64,000 bases of DNA from Megaustenia siamemsis (lineage: Eukaryota; Mollusca; Gastropoda; Stylommatophora; Ariophantidae). Position 1 is the first letter of the stretch. Each line of letters opens with the position of its first letter. A program made the translations under genes and the position numbers. Location: positions 40,975,067-41,039,066 of the forward strand of contig JAVIAB010000025.1 in the NCBI GenBank assembly GCA_032433765.1, written 5' to 3'. The notes beneath the pieces were generated by a model. It made no database searches. It saw nothing but the letters and a program-made list of their open reading frames with translations, and was not told the DNA's origin. Of this stretch, positions 10,549 to 21,262 are shown one piece after another.

Positions 10549-11120
10549 GGTATCTGTCACTTCGAATTCCTACATTATAGTCCAGTATGGTTCGCTGACC
10601 CCGAGAGGTATGAATGTATCACACTCATACGCATAGTTTCCTTTTGGTTGCTCCTTCCCTTTTGCATAGCTTTCTCTACTACTCATATTTGGGTTCTTTG
10701 GTCTACTTACTATGCCATGCTTGTTATAGTTCTTCTCCTCTAGTCCCTTATGAGACACTTCGGTTTTCTCCCCTGTACCCTTTTTTTCTGTGCTCCTTAC
10801 CCCTCATTTATTTTTATTGTACCCCACTCTCAGACATCTCACTCTTACCGTCTTTTTACACCTGTTAGTCTACTATTCGCTTCTTTCTCCTTTGTGTTTG
10901 CACACTGACCCCTGTGTGAACTCCTCTGGTTCTGTGTATATTTACGCACTTTTTTGCACGTTTCTCGACGTTCACGACAGCCGCACTTGGTTACGATTTC
11001 ATTTTGGATTTGACAGGATAGTTTTATTTATTTTGTTTTCTTTAACACATTTCGATTGTTTTTGTTTTGGTTGTTTCGTTATTAGTTTTGTGTGTGTGTG
11101 TGTGTTTTTTTTTTTTTTGT
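10549..11120. other. Pyrimidine-rich DNA without recognised gene
   Basis: T/C-rich sequence with two Leu/Phe-rich open frames (10614-10868 and 10790-11140) that contain no recognisable domain. It ends in a TG run and a T run at about 11089-11118. Confidence 0.5.
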
Positions 11121-11165
11121 TCCTGATGACGGGCTATTGAGCCGAAACGTTGTTTAGTCTGTGTC
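11121..11165 (+). ncRNA. Hammerhead-like motif (candidate only)
   Basis: CTGATGA at 11123-11129 is followed by GGCT at 11132-11135, a short loop, AGCC at 11140-11143 and GAAAC at 11144-11148. That is the order of hammerhead ribozyme core boxes with a small stem II. Penelope-like retroelements are known to carry hammerhead motifs, and Penelope-like pieces occur elsewhere in this window. Against it, a CG dinucleotide sits unpaired between CTGATGA and the stem, and I could not place convincing stems I and III. It may simply be a decayed element end. Confidence 0.3.
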
Positions 11166-11254
11166 GTCCACTTGTCACGTAAAGCTTCTTACATACCATT
11201 TTTTTTATTTTTTTTTTATTTTTCCTACATTCTTCCTGGCTTTACCCTCCCCCT

Positions 11255-12030
11255 GATCTCTGGGTAGAGAGATCCGAAAGCTGGCTCTCTCTGGGTAGAG
11301 AGATCAGAAAGCTGGCTCTCTCTGGGTAGAGAGATCCGAAAGCTGGCTCTCTCTGGGTAGAGAGATCAGAAAGCTGGCTCTCTCTGGGTAGAGAGATCAG
11401 AAAGCTGGCTCTCTCTGGGTAGAGAGATCCGAAAGCTGGCTCTCTCTGGGTAGAGAGATCCGAAAGCTGGCTCTCTCTGGGTAGAGAGATCCGAAAGCTG
11501 ACTCTCTCTGGGTAGAGAGATCCGAAAGCTGGCTCTCTCTGGGTAGAGAGATCCGAAAGCTGGCTCTCTCTGGGTAGAGAGATCCGAAAGCTGGCTCTCT
11601 CTGGGTAGAGAGATCAGAAAGCTGGCTCTCTCTGGGTAGAGAGATCAGAAAGCTGGCTCTCTCTGAGTAGAGAGATCCGAAAGCTGGCTCTCTCTAGGTA
11701 GAGAGATCCGAAAGCTGGCTCTCTCTGGGTAGAAAGATCCGAAAGCTGGCTCTCTCTGGGTAGAGAGATCCGAAAGCTGGCTCTCTCTGGGTAGAGAGAT
11801 CCGAAAGCTGGCTCTCTCTGGGTAGAGAGATCAGAAAGCTGGCTCTCTCTTGGTAGAGAGATCCGAAAGCTGGCTCTCTCTGGGTAGAGAGATCAGAAAG
11901 CTGGCTCTCTCTGGGTAGAGATCAGAAAGCTGGCTCTCTCTGGGTAGAGAGATCAGAAAGCTGGCTCTCTCTGGGTAGAGATCCGTAAGCTGGCTCTCTC
12001 TGGGTAGAGAGATCCGAAAGCTAGCTTTCT
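11255..12030. repeat. 31-bp minisatellite with internal inverted repeat
   Basis: Units run GGGTAGAGAGATCCGAAAGC then TGGCTCTCTCT, about 25 copies, with a CCGA/CAGA alternation. Each unit contains AGAGAG and CTCTCT separated by 13 bp, so each can form a small hairpin. The left edge (CTGATCTCT..GAGATCCGA) and the right flank both resemble DR-A, so this array too appears to sit within a DR-A copy. Confidence 0.95.
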
Positions 12031-12034
12031 CAGG

Positions 12035-12135
12035 CACAAACAAAATATAGCAGCCCCCGTGTGCACTTGCGCACGTTAAAGACCCTTTGGAAGTTAAAAG
12101 GCAAGAAGAATAGGCTAAAATGGCCTATATCCAGA
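12035..12135 (+). repeat. DR-A, partial copy
   Basis: GTGTGCACTTGCGCACGTTA, AGACCCTTTGGAAGTTAAAA and AATAGGCTAAAATGGCCTAT match the central part of DR-A. The right half is missing. The following 12136-12340 is single-copy. Confidence 0.65.
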
Positions 12136-12479
12136 CACAAATTATAAGCAAATCTACCCATGCTGATGACGGATATGTCGGGCCTTAAGGTATAGATATC
12201 GCGACTTTGTCGTAACTAGCAACTTAACGTATCTGCGCCCATTTAACGGGTAAACGCTTAGAAGAATAGAATAGAGACATTGAAGAACACAAATAGGCGC
12301 GTCCTGGGTTTGATAGATCGATATATATATATATGAAGATGTTCGAATAGAATGATTGCTTGACTGATCGGTTATTTTGTTTTATTGAAAGATTTGTTCA
12401 TTTATTGCTTGATTATTAGGTTGATTGATCCGTTAGTTTATTGTTTCAGTAATCGAATGGTTGATTTATTTCTGTATTG

Positions 12480-12690
12480 ATTGAGCGGTTCGTTAGTTTA
12501 TTGTTCGATTGATCGATTTGTTGATTTATTGAATGATTTATTTATTTACTGATTTATTGAATGCTCGGTTCGTTAGTTTATTGTTCGATTGATCGATTTG
12601 TTGATTTATTGAATGATTTATTTATTAACTGATTTATTGAATGCTCGGTTCGTTAGTTTATTGTTAAATTATCGATATGGTTGATTAATG
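12480..12690. repeat. 80-bp tandem repeat, about 2.6 copies
   Basis: CGGTTCGTTAGTTTATTGTT recurs at 12486, 12566 and 12646, an 80-bp period, with GATTTATTGAATGATTTATT between. It grades into the TTGATT-rich array on the right and is unrelated to the 80-bp array at 21.7 kb. Confidence 0.8.
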
Positions 12691-12699
12691 TAATAATTA

Positions 12700-13440
12700 T
12701 TTTTTTTTCTTTGATTACTTGATTGGTTGATTGACTTGCTGATTGATTGATTGATTGGTTGATTGACTTGCTGATTGATTGATTGATTGGTTGATTGACT
12801 TGAAGATTGATTGATTGATTTGCTGATTAGTTGATTGACTTGCTGATTGGTTGATTGGCTTGCTGATTGGTTGATTGACTTGCTGACTGATTGATTGCCT
12901 TGCAGATTGATTGATTGACTTGCTGATTGGTTGATTGATGTGCTGATTGGTTGATTGACTTGCTGACTGATTGATTGCCTTGCTGATTGATTGATTGACT
13001 TGCTGATTGGTTGATTGATGTGCTGATTGGTTAATTGACTTGCTGATTGGTTGATTGACTTGCTGATTGGTTGATTGACTTGCTGATTGGTTGATTGACT
13101 TGCTGATTGGTTGATTGACTTGCTGATTGGTTGATTGACTTGCTGATTGGTTGATTGACTTGCTGATTGGTTGATTGACTTGCTGATTGGTTGATTGACT
13201 TGCTGATTGGTTGATTGACTTGCTGATTGGTTGATTGACTTGCTGATTGGTTGATTGACTTGCTGATTGGTTGATTGACTTGCTGATTGATTGATTGGCT
13301 TGCTGATTGGTTGATTGACTTGCTGATTGGTTGATTGACTTGCTGATTGTTGATTGACTTGCTGATTGGTTGATTGACTTGCTGATTGGTTGATTGACTT
13401 GCTGATTGGTTGATTGACTTGCTGATTGGTTGATTGCTGG
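12700..13440. repeat. 20-bp minisatellite
   Basis: Units TTGATTGACTTGCTGATTGG, about 37 copies. They are nearly perfect between 13030 and 13430 and degenerate on the left. The minus-strand ORFs of 145-278 aa (Asn-Gln-Ser repeats) exist because the unit lacks stops in those frames. They are not credible proteins. Confidence 0.95.
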
Positions 13441-13512
13441 ATGGATAAGCGGGCTGATTGAGGGACATGACAAACGGCCGATGAACAGATGGATAACAAG
13501 ATCAATTAATGG

Positions 13513-13857
13513 CTACCTAGAAACACGGATAGAAGAATGGATTTCTGTTACAACCTATAAACACGGATAGAAGACTGGATTTCTGTTACAACCTAGAAAC
13601 ACGGATAGAAGAATGGATTTCTGTTACAACCTAGAAACACGGATAGAAGAATGGATTTCTGTTACAACCTATAAACACGGATAGAAGAATGGATTTCTGT
13701 TACAACCTAGAAACACGGATAGAAGAATGGATTTCTGTTACAACCTAGAAACACGGATAGAAGAATGGATTTCTGTTACAACCTAGAAACACGGATAGAA
13801 GAATGGATTTCTGTAACAACCTAGAAACACGGATAGAAGAATGGATTTCTGTTACCA
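13513..13857. repeat. 38-bp minisatellite, about 9 copies
   Basis: Units contain CCTAGAAACACGGATAGAAG followed by AATGGATTTCTGTTACAA. Copies are almost identical, with CCTATAAAC and GTAACAA variants. Confidence 0.95.
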
Positions 13858-13969
13858 AATTTTGCCGAAAGAAAAAGACAAAAACAGCTACATTTTTATT
13901 CCTAGAATAATTGAGACTGTGAAATAATAATTTGATATATATTTCTATTTAGAGATATTTCCACTTTTC

Positions 13970-14490
13970 ATCATCATGTGCCATACCGGTTGGCGTAGGC
14001 GATCATGGCCTTCCACAATCTTCTATCTACCGAGCATCTATCAGTTAAGTTGTTGACTGTTTTCTATGCCATGACACCAAGCTATCTAGTATCTTCTCGC
14101 TTTGTCGTCCGCAATATCTTTTTCCCTGTATTTTGCCAGTTGCAACCAAGTATTCCAACTTTCCTCTTCTCATTACATGGCCAAAAAATGATGATTGTTT
14201 CTTCCTAATATTGTAAATTAGCTCTCTTTTTGCTTTCGCCTTTTTCAGAACGTTTACATTACTCTTCTTAGCTGTCCATGGTATTCTCAACATTCTTCTG
14301 TAAAACCACGTTTCTACAGACTCCAGTAATTTTCTTGTCTGTTGTCCTATTGTCCATGATTCACATCCATATGTTAAGACTGGCTCTACATAACATTTAA
14401 GAACTCTTCTTCTTGTTTTTATTGTCAAAAATGGATTGCATAGTATTTTCGTCATTTTTTGGAAAGCTGCTTTTGCCTGAGCCATTTTTC
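13970..14490 (-). pseudogene. Non-LTR retrotransposon C-terminus, family b (long open frame)
   Basis: A 146-codon frame on the minus strand (14485 to 14045) starts at AQAKAAFQKMTKILCNPFLT, then LTYGCESWTIGQQTRK, RRMLRIPWTAKKSN, FFGHVMRRGKLEYLV and ATGKIQGK. It then shifts frame into a DRRLWKAMIAYANRYGT-like end and a CATCATCAT (minus: ATGATGATG) tail at about 13970. This is the thumb/C-terminal part after reverse transcriptase, with no YADD-type catalytic block. The upstream coding DNA continues into, and is expanded as, the array at 14490-15690. Confidence 0.85.
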
Positions 14491-15690
14491 ATCTCACCTC
14501 TGTTGTACATCTACCATCTCACATCTATTATACATCTACCATCTCACCTCTGTTGTACATCAACCATCTCACCTCTGTTGTACATCAACCATCTCACCGC
14601 TGTTGTACATTTACCATCTCACCTCTGTTGTACATCTACCATCTCACCTGTGTTGTACATCTACCATCTCACCTCTGTTGTACATCAACCATCTCACCTG
14701 TGTTGTACATCTACCATCACCTCTGTTGTACATCTACCATCTCACCTCTGTTTTACATCTACCATCTCACCTCTGTTGTATATCTACCATCTCACCTCTG
14801 TTTTACATCTACCATCACCTCTGTTGTACATCTACCATCTCACCTCTATTTTACATCTACCATCTCACCTCTGTTGTATATCTACCATCACCTCTGTTGT
14901 ACATCTACCATCTCACCTCTGTTGTACATCTACCATCACCTCTGTTGTACATCTACCATCACCTCTGTTGTACATTTTTCATCTCACCTCTGTTGTACAT
15001 CTACCATCTCACATCTATTATACATCTACCATCTCACCTCTGTTGTACATCAACCATCTCACCTCTGTTGTACATCAACCATCTCACCGCTGTTGTACAT
15101 TTACCATCTCACCTCTGTTGTACATCTACCATCTCACCTGTGTTGTACATCTACCATCTCACCTCTGTTGTACATCAACCATCTCACCTGTGTTGTACAT
15201 CTACCATCACCTCTGTTGTACATCTACCATCTCACCTCTGTTTTACATCTACCATCTCACCTCTGTTGTATATCTACCATCTCACCTCTGTTTTACATCT
15301 ACCATCACCTCTGTTGTACATCTACCATCTCACCTCTATTTTACATCTACCATCTCACCTCTGTTGTATATCTACCATCACCTCTGTTGTACATCTACCA
15401 TCTCACCTCTGTTGTACATCTACCATCACCTCTGTTGTACATCTACCATCACCTCTGTTGTACATCAACCATCTCACCTCTGTTATACATCTACCATCAC
15501 CTTTGTTGTACATCAACCATCTCACCTCTGTTGTACATCAACCATCTCACCTCTGTTGTACATCAACCATCTCACCTCTGTTGTACATCTACCATCTCAC
15601 CTTTGTTGTACATCAACCATCTCACCTCTGTTGTACATCAACCATCTCACCTCTGTTGCACATCTACCCCTCACCTCTCTGGTACATCTT
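14490..15690. repeat. 25-bp minisatellite embedded in a family b retrotransposon
   Basis: Plus-strand units CTACCATCTCACCTCTGTTG + TACAT (25 bp), with 23-bp variants lacking TC. About 49 units. Reversed, the unit is the family b coding segment around DGRCTTEVR seen once at 60947-60977. A segment of about 490 bp (14483-14973) is repeated almost exactly at 14975-15465, a higher-order duplication. Three overlapping plus frames of 381-449 aa are repeat artefacts. Confidence 0.95.
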
Positions 15691-15725
15691 CCGTCTGAGG
15701 TTAACAAAGTTATTAAAGGGATAGA
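15690..15725 (-). pseudogene. Family b retrotransposon, short upstream remnant
   Basis: Read on the minus strand this gives TLLTSDGRC, which precedes the array segment in the intact copies (compare TLLTSEGRC near 49890). It shows that the 25-bp array has family b coding DNA on both sides. Confidence 0.6.
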
Positions 15726-16300
15726 ATCACACAATGATCACATTTTATATCATACAACGTGACAGGACCTTCCTGGGCTATGAAAGTTTGGCTCTTCTCT
15801 GAGATGTTCTTGTGCTGCCAGCAAAAAGATCCAAATAATAGTGGAATGTTCCGTTGGTAGTCATGATTGTCTTAGATATTAAAAAAAGGAAAAACAACCC
15901 CCAGGCCCCATCCCAAGAAAGACACCCCCAAAAGTCTCCAAAAATACAAAGACTCACTGAAACAAAAAGAAATTCCCCAAAAAAGACTCTAGAAAGTAAC
16001 AAAAAATTCCTAATAAACTCATTAAAAGACTAAAAAAAACTCCCAAAAGTCACACACAATAACTCCCAAAAAGATTGCAAAAAGATTCTCCCCAAAACAA
16101 AGGAAAAAAAACTTCGAAAAAGACTCTTAAAAGTCACAAAAATCTCCCAAAAGAACTCATTAATAGACTCCCAAAAGACTCCAAAAAGTCACCCACAAAA
16201 GTCCCAAAAGAACTCATTAAAAGACTCCCAAAAAGTCACGAAAACTCCCCAAGAAATTACAATGAAGAATCACAATCCGTTAATGAGAAACCAACCTTTA
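15726..16300. repeat. A/C-rich degenerate low-complexity DNA
   Basis: From about 15880 the sequence is built of AAAAGACTCC, CCCAAAAAG and GTCACAAAAA variants in irregular order. The Lys/Ser-rich 76-aa frame at 16075 is a product of this composition. 15726-15880 is single-copy with nothing recognised. Confidence 0.75.
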
Positions 16301-16335
16301 CGTAACCTTCCTTATCCAAAAAAGGAAAATGTTTG

Positions 16336-16610
16336 TTGTTGTTGTTCTCTGCCAGACAACTGTTTGTCACAGATCTCTTTATTTCCGTCTCTCCAGAAAG
16401 ATAAAACACACAAACCTCTTCTGTTGTACAAAGTGATTAGACGATGCTGTCTGTTGAAATAGAACAACTTTTGTTGTTGTTCTCTGCCAGACAACTGTTT
16501 GTCACAGATCTCTTTATTTCCGTCTCTCCAGAAAGATAAAACACACAAACCTCTTCTGTTGTACAAAGTGATTAGACGATGCTGTCTCCTCAAATAAAAC
16601 AACTTTTGTT
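16336..16610. repeat. 135-bp tandem duplication
   Basis: TCTCTGCCAGACAACTGTTT begins at 16346 and again at 16481. The two copies are almost identical over 135 bp (TTTGTTGTTGT...ATAGAACAACTTTTGTTG). The duplication is in frame on the minus strand and gives a 114-aa repeat ORF, but no domain is recognised. Confidence 0.9.
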
Positions 16611-16675
16611 GTTTACAATCAAATAATGCAGCTCCTGAAACTCTCAGATGTGCCAAGTTTTGATCTTTTTGTTAC

Positions 16676-17125
16676 TATTCTATTCTGTTCTATTCTGCAC
16701 TATTCTATTCTGTACTATTCTATTAAGTTCTATTCTGCACTATTCTATTCTGTTCTATTCCGCACTATTCTATTCTGTTCTATTCTGCACTATTCTATTC
16801 TGTTCTATTCCGCACTATTCTATTCTGTTCTATTCTGCACTATTCTATTAAGTTCTATTCTGCACTATTCTATTCTGTTCTATTCTGCACTATTCTATTC
16901 TGCACTATTCTATTCTGTTCTATTTCATTATATTATATTTTGTTCTATTCTATTATATTCTCTTCTATTCTGTTCTATTCTATTTTTACTATTCTATTCT
17001 ATTCCCTATTATTATGTACTATACTATACTATACCATACCATACTATACTGTACTGTGCTGTCCTCTCCTGTCCTGTCCTGTCCTCTCCTGTGCTGTCCT
17101 GTCCTGCCCTGTCCTGTCCTGTTCT
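16676..17125. repeat. Pentanucleotide array with directional drift
   Basis: Begins as CTATT/CTGTT/CTGCA pentamers, mostly in a TATTCTGTTC pattern, becomes ACTAT/ACCAT near 17015-17050, then ACTGT, then TCCTG/TCCTC up to 17125. The 5-bp register is kept while the unit changes. Overlapping open frames of 61-202 aa are artefacts. Confidence 0.9.
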
Positions 17126-17359
17126 GTTCATGGAGTCAGTTTTGCTACAGTCGGGGCGTCCCCATAGCCACTCCACCACCCACCCCAGCATTTCTCTAAG
17201 CACCTACAGCCTAATTGTTCCTGTAACGTTTTAATTATAGATACATCTGCTTTTCCTACTAAGCACTCCGGAACGACCAGACCCCTTCTCCACCTTTAGA
17301 CTCCTCAGTCTCTTAATATATGCATCATTGTCCCACCCATTTTCCTCCTCTTCTCTTAA

Positions 17360-17500
17360 GGAATGAGAACAAACTTGGCGATGTCCTCTTTGTCCAGAGT
17401 AAGGCCACACTCAGTGCCAGAGCTGCCAGTGAGCTTGTCGACTGTGTCATTGCCGTGTATCCCAGCATGCCCTGGACAGAACACCCCCGGTTAATACACT
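17360..17500 (-). pseudogene. RNase H fragment of an I-like retrotransposon
   Basis: The minus strand reads FCPGHAGIHGNDTVDKLTGS and then GLTLDKEDIAK before a stop. PGHAGxxGN...D is the final RNase H block. It is a different copy, more diverged, from the one at 2520-3085. The bases 17126-17359 show weak similarity to 55950-56020 and may be 3' parts of the same element type. Confidence 0.65.
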
Positions 17501-17545
17501 CACTTGTTTTTATTACAAGCTTTAACTACTAAAATATCACGTAAA

Positions 17546-17803
17546 AAGTTAAAGTAAAGTCCCCCGTCACGCCAAGTGGCGTATAGGGAATATGGTGTTA
17601 GTGACCATAAATTTTACAGACCTTCAGCACATGATTTTTGGGGGTAATGTGGTCAGTATTACGTCCGTGCCGCTTTACTTTCCCAGAAAAAAAATCCTGT
17701 ACCCATTAAAGGTTGGATGAACCGGAAGCCATCCGTTGGGATCGAACCCTATCTCTTGTCCTTTGTAGTCCAGTTCACTAACTACTGAGCTATCGCGGCT
17801 TCC
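17546..17803 (-). mobile_element. tRNA-derived SINE, family 1 (copy 3, near full length)
   Basis: On the minus strand: GGAAGCCGCGATAGCTCAGT with A box, TAGGGTTCGATCCC with a perfect B box, the GGGTACAGG..AAAGTAAAGCGGCACGG body, CCAAAAATCATGTGCTGAAG, CACCATATTCCCTATACGCC, CACTTGGCGTGACGGGGG and a CTTTACTTT tail. This is the best reference copy for the family here, about 255 bp. Confidence 0.92.
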
Positions 17804-18540
17804 ATCATGGATGTTGACTTGAACTAAAACATGTGTTTTATTTGTGAAGTCACAAGTTGGAACCACTCTCATAACAGATCAATTTTTTGAATGAGAGGAA
17901 TGTGCTAATTTCATAATATCTTGGCTTTAACACTATAAAATTGTCCAAATTAGTTCCAGCTTGAGATGAAAACATTCAATGAGCTCATTAACAGCGATCA
18001 TCCTTGTTTGCGTCGTCGACTCAACACATCTGGCTTCGTTATTACACTTTTTTTTACCCAAGGTTTGACATCCTTCCATCTCGACTCAAGTACACCTACA
18101 AAGAAGTGAAATCGAAGTATGGTCTTGGTCAGCTTTTCTTCGCTCCAAGTTATTCGTCATAAACTGTAACCACTTGAACCTCTCCAATCACAAGCCTCGT
18201 TCATCAATTCACAAAATGGCAATACTCGTTCTCGATGACTTCCCAAAATTCGGCGACCTTTCTGTGGCTAACTTTACATAATTACACTCTGGGGGTCTTG
18301 ATAAACTATGGGTCATCTTCAGAACTCGAAAACCCCTGCGACCTTCACCTTGATTAGACTCCCCTGACGTTTGTTGATAATTGAAGTTGTTGTGTAAGAG
18401 GTCAAAGGTCGCAGAACGAAATCGCCGAGTGAATAATGGGGGTTAAGAGCTGCGCAATTACACAAGTGGCACAAACTCAATGAGTTCATCGGTGCGGAAC
18501 AGCAATAAGATCTTGGAGTACATGAAGTCAAGGGCTGTGA
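17804..18540. other. No recognisable feature
   Basis: Single-copy DNA. The 70-aa minus frame at 18319-18531 has no recognised domain. The last ~20 bases (GCTGTGAATTAACATATCAA) belong to the 42-bp repeat family's flank motif, also seen at 21400 and 38930. Confidence 0.5.
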
Positions 18541-18544
18541 ATTA

Positions 18545-20930
18545 ACATATCAATAGCGCTACATCCGTGAGTCAAGGGCTATGAGATATAATCTATTGCC
18601 CTGTGTACGTGAATCAGATGCTGTGAGATAATATATTGCCCTGTGTACGTGAGTCAGGGACTGTGAGATATAATCTATTGCCTTATCTACGCGAATCAGG
18701 GACTGTGAGATATAATCTATTGCCCTGTGTACGTGAGTCAGGGACTGTGAGATATAATCTATTGCCTGATCTACGTGAATCAGGGACTGTGAGATATAAT
18801 CTATTGCCCTTAGTGCGTGAATCAGGAATGTGAGATATAATCTATTGCCCTGTGTGCGTGAATCAGGGACTGTGAGATATAATCTATTGCCCTGTGTGCG
18901 TGAATCAGGGATTGTGAGATATAATCTATTGCTCTGTGTGCGTGAATCAGGGACTGTGAGATATAATTTATTGCCTTATCTACGTGAGTCAGGGACTGTG
19001 AGATATAATCTATTGCCCTGTGTACGTGAGTCAGGGATTGTGAGATATAATCTATTGCCCTGTGTGCGTGAATCAGGGACTGTAATATATAATCTATTGT
19101 CCTGTGAGCGTGAATCAGGGACTGTGAGATATAATCTATTGTCCTGTGTGCGTGAATCAGGGACTGTGAGATATAATCTATTGTCCTGTGTGCGTGAATC
19201 AGGGACTGTGAGATATAATCTATTGTCCTGTGCGCGTGAAACAGGGACTGTAAAATATAATCTATTGCCCTGTGCGCGTGAATCAGGGACTGTAAGATAT
19301 AATCTATTGCCCTGTGCGCGTGAATCAGGGACTGTAAGATATAATCTATTGTCCTGTGTGCGTGAATCAGAGACTGTGAGATATAATCTATTGCCCTGTG
19401 TGCGTGAATTAGGGACTGTGAGATATAATCTATTATCCTGTGTGCGTGAATTAGGGACAGTTAGATATAATCTATTGTCCTGTGTACGTGAATTAGGGAC
19501 TGTGAGATATAATCTATTGTCCTGTGTGCGTGAATTAGGGACTGTGAGATATAATCTATTGCTCTGTGTGCGTGAATCAGGGACTGTGAGATATAATTTA
19601 TTGCCTTATCTACGTGAGTCAGGGACTGTGAGATATAATCTATTGCCCTGTGTACGTGAGTCAGGGATTGTGAGATATAATCTATTGCCCTGTGTGCGTG
19701 AATCAGGGACTGTAAGATATAATCTATTGACCTGTGAGCGTGAATCAGGGACTGTGAGATATAATCTATTGTCCTGTGTGCGTGAATCAGGGACTGTGAG
19801 ATATAATCTATTGTCCTGTGTGCGTGAATCAGGGACTGTGAGATATAATCTATTGTCCTGTGCGCGTGAATCAGGGACTGTAAGATATAATCTATTGCCC
19901 TGTGCGCGTGAATCAGGGACTGTAAGATATAATCTATTGCCCTGTGCGCGTGAATCAGGGACTGTAAGATATAATCTATTGTCCGGTGCGCGTGAATTAG
20001 GGACTATGAGATATAATCTATTGCCCTGTGTGTGTGAATCAGGGACTATGAGATATAATCTATTGTCCGGTGCGCGTGAATTAGGGACTATGAGATATAA
20101 TCTATTGTCCGGTGCGCGTGAATCAGGGACTGTAAGATAATCTATAGCCCTGTGTGTGTGAATCAGGGACTGTGAGATATAATCTATTGCCCTGTGTGTG
20201 TGAATCAGGGACTGTGAGATAATCTATAGCCATGTGTGTGTGAATCAGGGACTATGAGATATAATATATTGCCCTGTGTGTGTGAATCAGGGACTGTGAG
20301 ATATAATCTATTGTCCTGTGTGCGTGAATCAGGGACTGTGAGATATAATCTATTGTCCTGTGTGCGTTAATTAGGGACTATGAGATAATCTATAGCCCTG
20401 TGTGTGTGAATCAGGGACTGTGAGATATAATATATTGTCCTGTGTGCGTGAATCAGGGACTATGAGATAATCTATAGCCCTCTGTGTGTGAATCAGGGAC
20501 TGTGAGATATAATCTATTGTCCTGTGCGCGTGAATCAGGGACTGTGAGATATAATCTATTGTCCGGTGCGCGTGAATCAGGGACTGTGAGATATAATCTA
20601 TTGTCCTGTGAGCGTGAATCAGGGACTGTGAGATATAATCTATTGTCCTGTGCGCGTGAATCAGGGACTGTGAGATATAATCTATTGGCCTGTGTACGTG
20701 AGTCAGGGACTATGAGATATCATCTATTGTCCTGTGCGCGTGTATCAGGGACTATGAGATATAATCTATTGTCCTGTGTACGTGAGTCAGGGACTATGAG
20801 ATATAATCTATTGTCCTGTGTACGTGTGTCAGGGACTATGAGATATAATCTATTGTCCTGTGTACGTGAGTCAGGGACTATGAGATATAATCTATTGTCC
20901 TGTGTACGTGAGTCAGGTCTTCTGCTTCTT
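18545..20930. repeat. 42-bp minisatellite, about 57 copies
   Basis: Units contain CGTGAATCAGGGACTGTGAG then ATATAATCTATTGCCCTGTGTG. Because 42 is a multiple of three and the unit is stop-free in one frame, a 436-aa plus ORF at 18830-20140 repeats ESGTVRYNLLPCVR. A block of about 670 bp (18915-19340) recurs near 19560-19990, showing higher-order duplication. No start context, signal peptide or splice structure supports translation. Confidence 0.95.
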
Positions 20931-21262
20931 CTTTCCATCCTCATCCGCCTTTCAGCTTCTAGGGGAGATATAATTTGCGGTATTTTGCTATTCTGTTCGC
21001 CTCTTCTGCTGTTATGTTTCTTATTGTTTCTAATATTTCATCGACCCATCTTTTTCGTGGTCGACCCTTGAGTCTGGCGCTCTCACGTTTGCTGACGGCT
21101 CGTTGTGTTTTGATCTGTCTGCCTTGTCACGTGGTCAAACAATTTTATCTGTTGTTTCCTTATATATTATATGGCGGCGGCTATTCCTAGCTTTTTTCTC
21201 AGCTCTTCATTTCAGATCTTATCTCTCAGATTGTTTCCTGTCATTTGTCTAACACATTCATC
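20930..21262 (-). pseudogene. Retrotransposon C-terminal fragment interrupting the 42-bp array
   Basis: The minus strand reads, with frameshifts, NLRDKI, ELRKKLGI, RKQQIKLFDHVTRQT, then GRPRKRWVDEILE and ANRIAKYRKLYLP. The H-(V/I)-(T/M)-R and GRPRxRWxDE blocks are typical of the C-terminal tail after non-LTR reverse transcriptase. The 42-bp repeat family resumes at 21263-21420, so the fragment either inserted into the array or was captured by it. Confidence 0.6.

Noticed and set aside
12669..13505. Asn/Gln/Ser repeat protein of 278 aa (prion-like look)
   Set aside because: Direct product of the 20-bp TTGATTGACTTGCTGATTGG array, with parallel open frames of 252 and 145 aa alongside.
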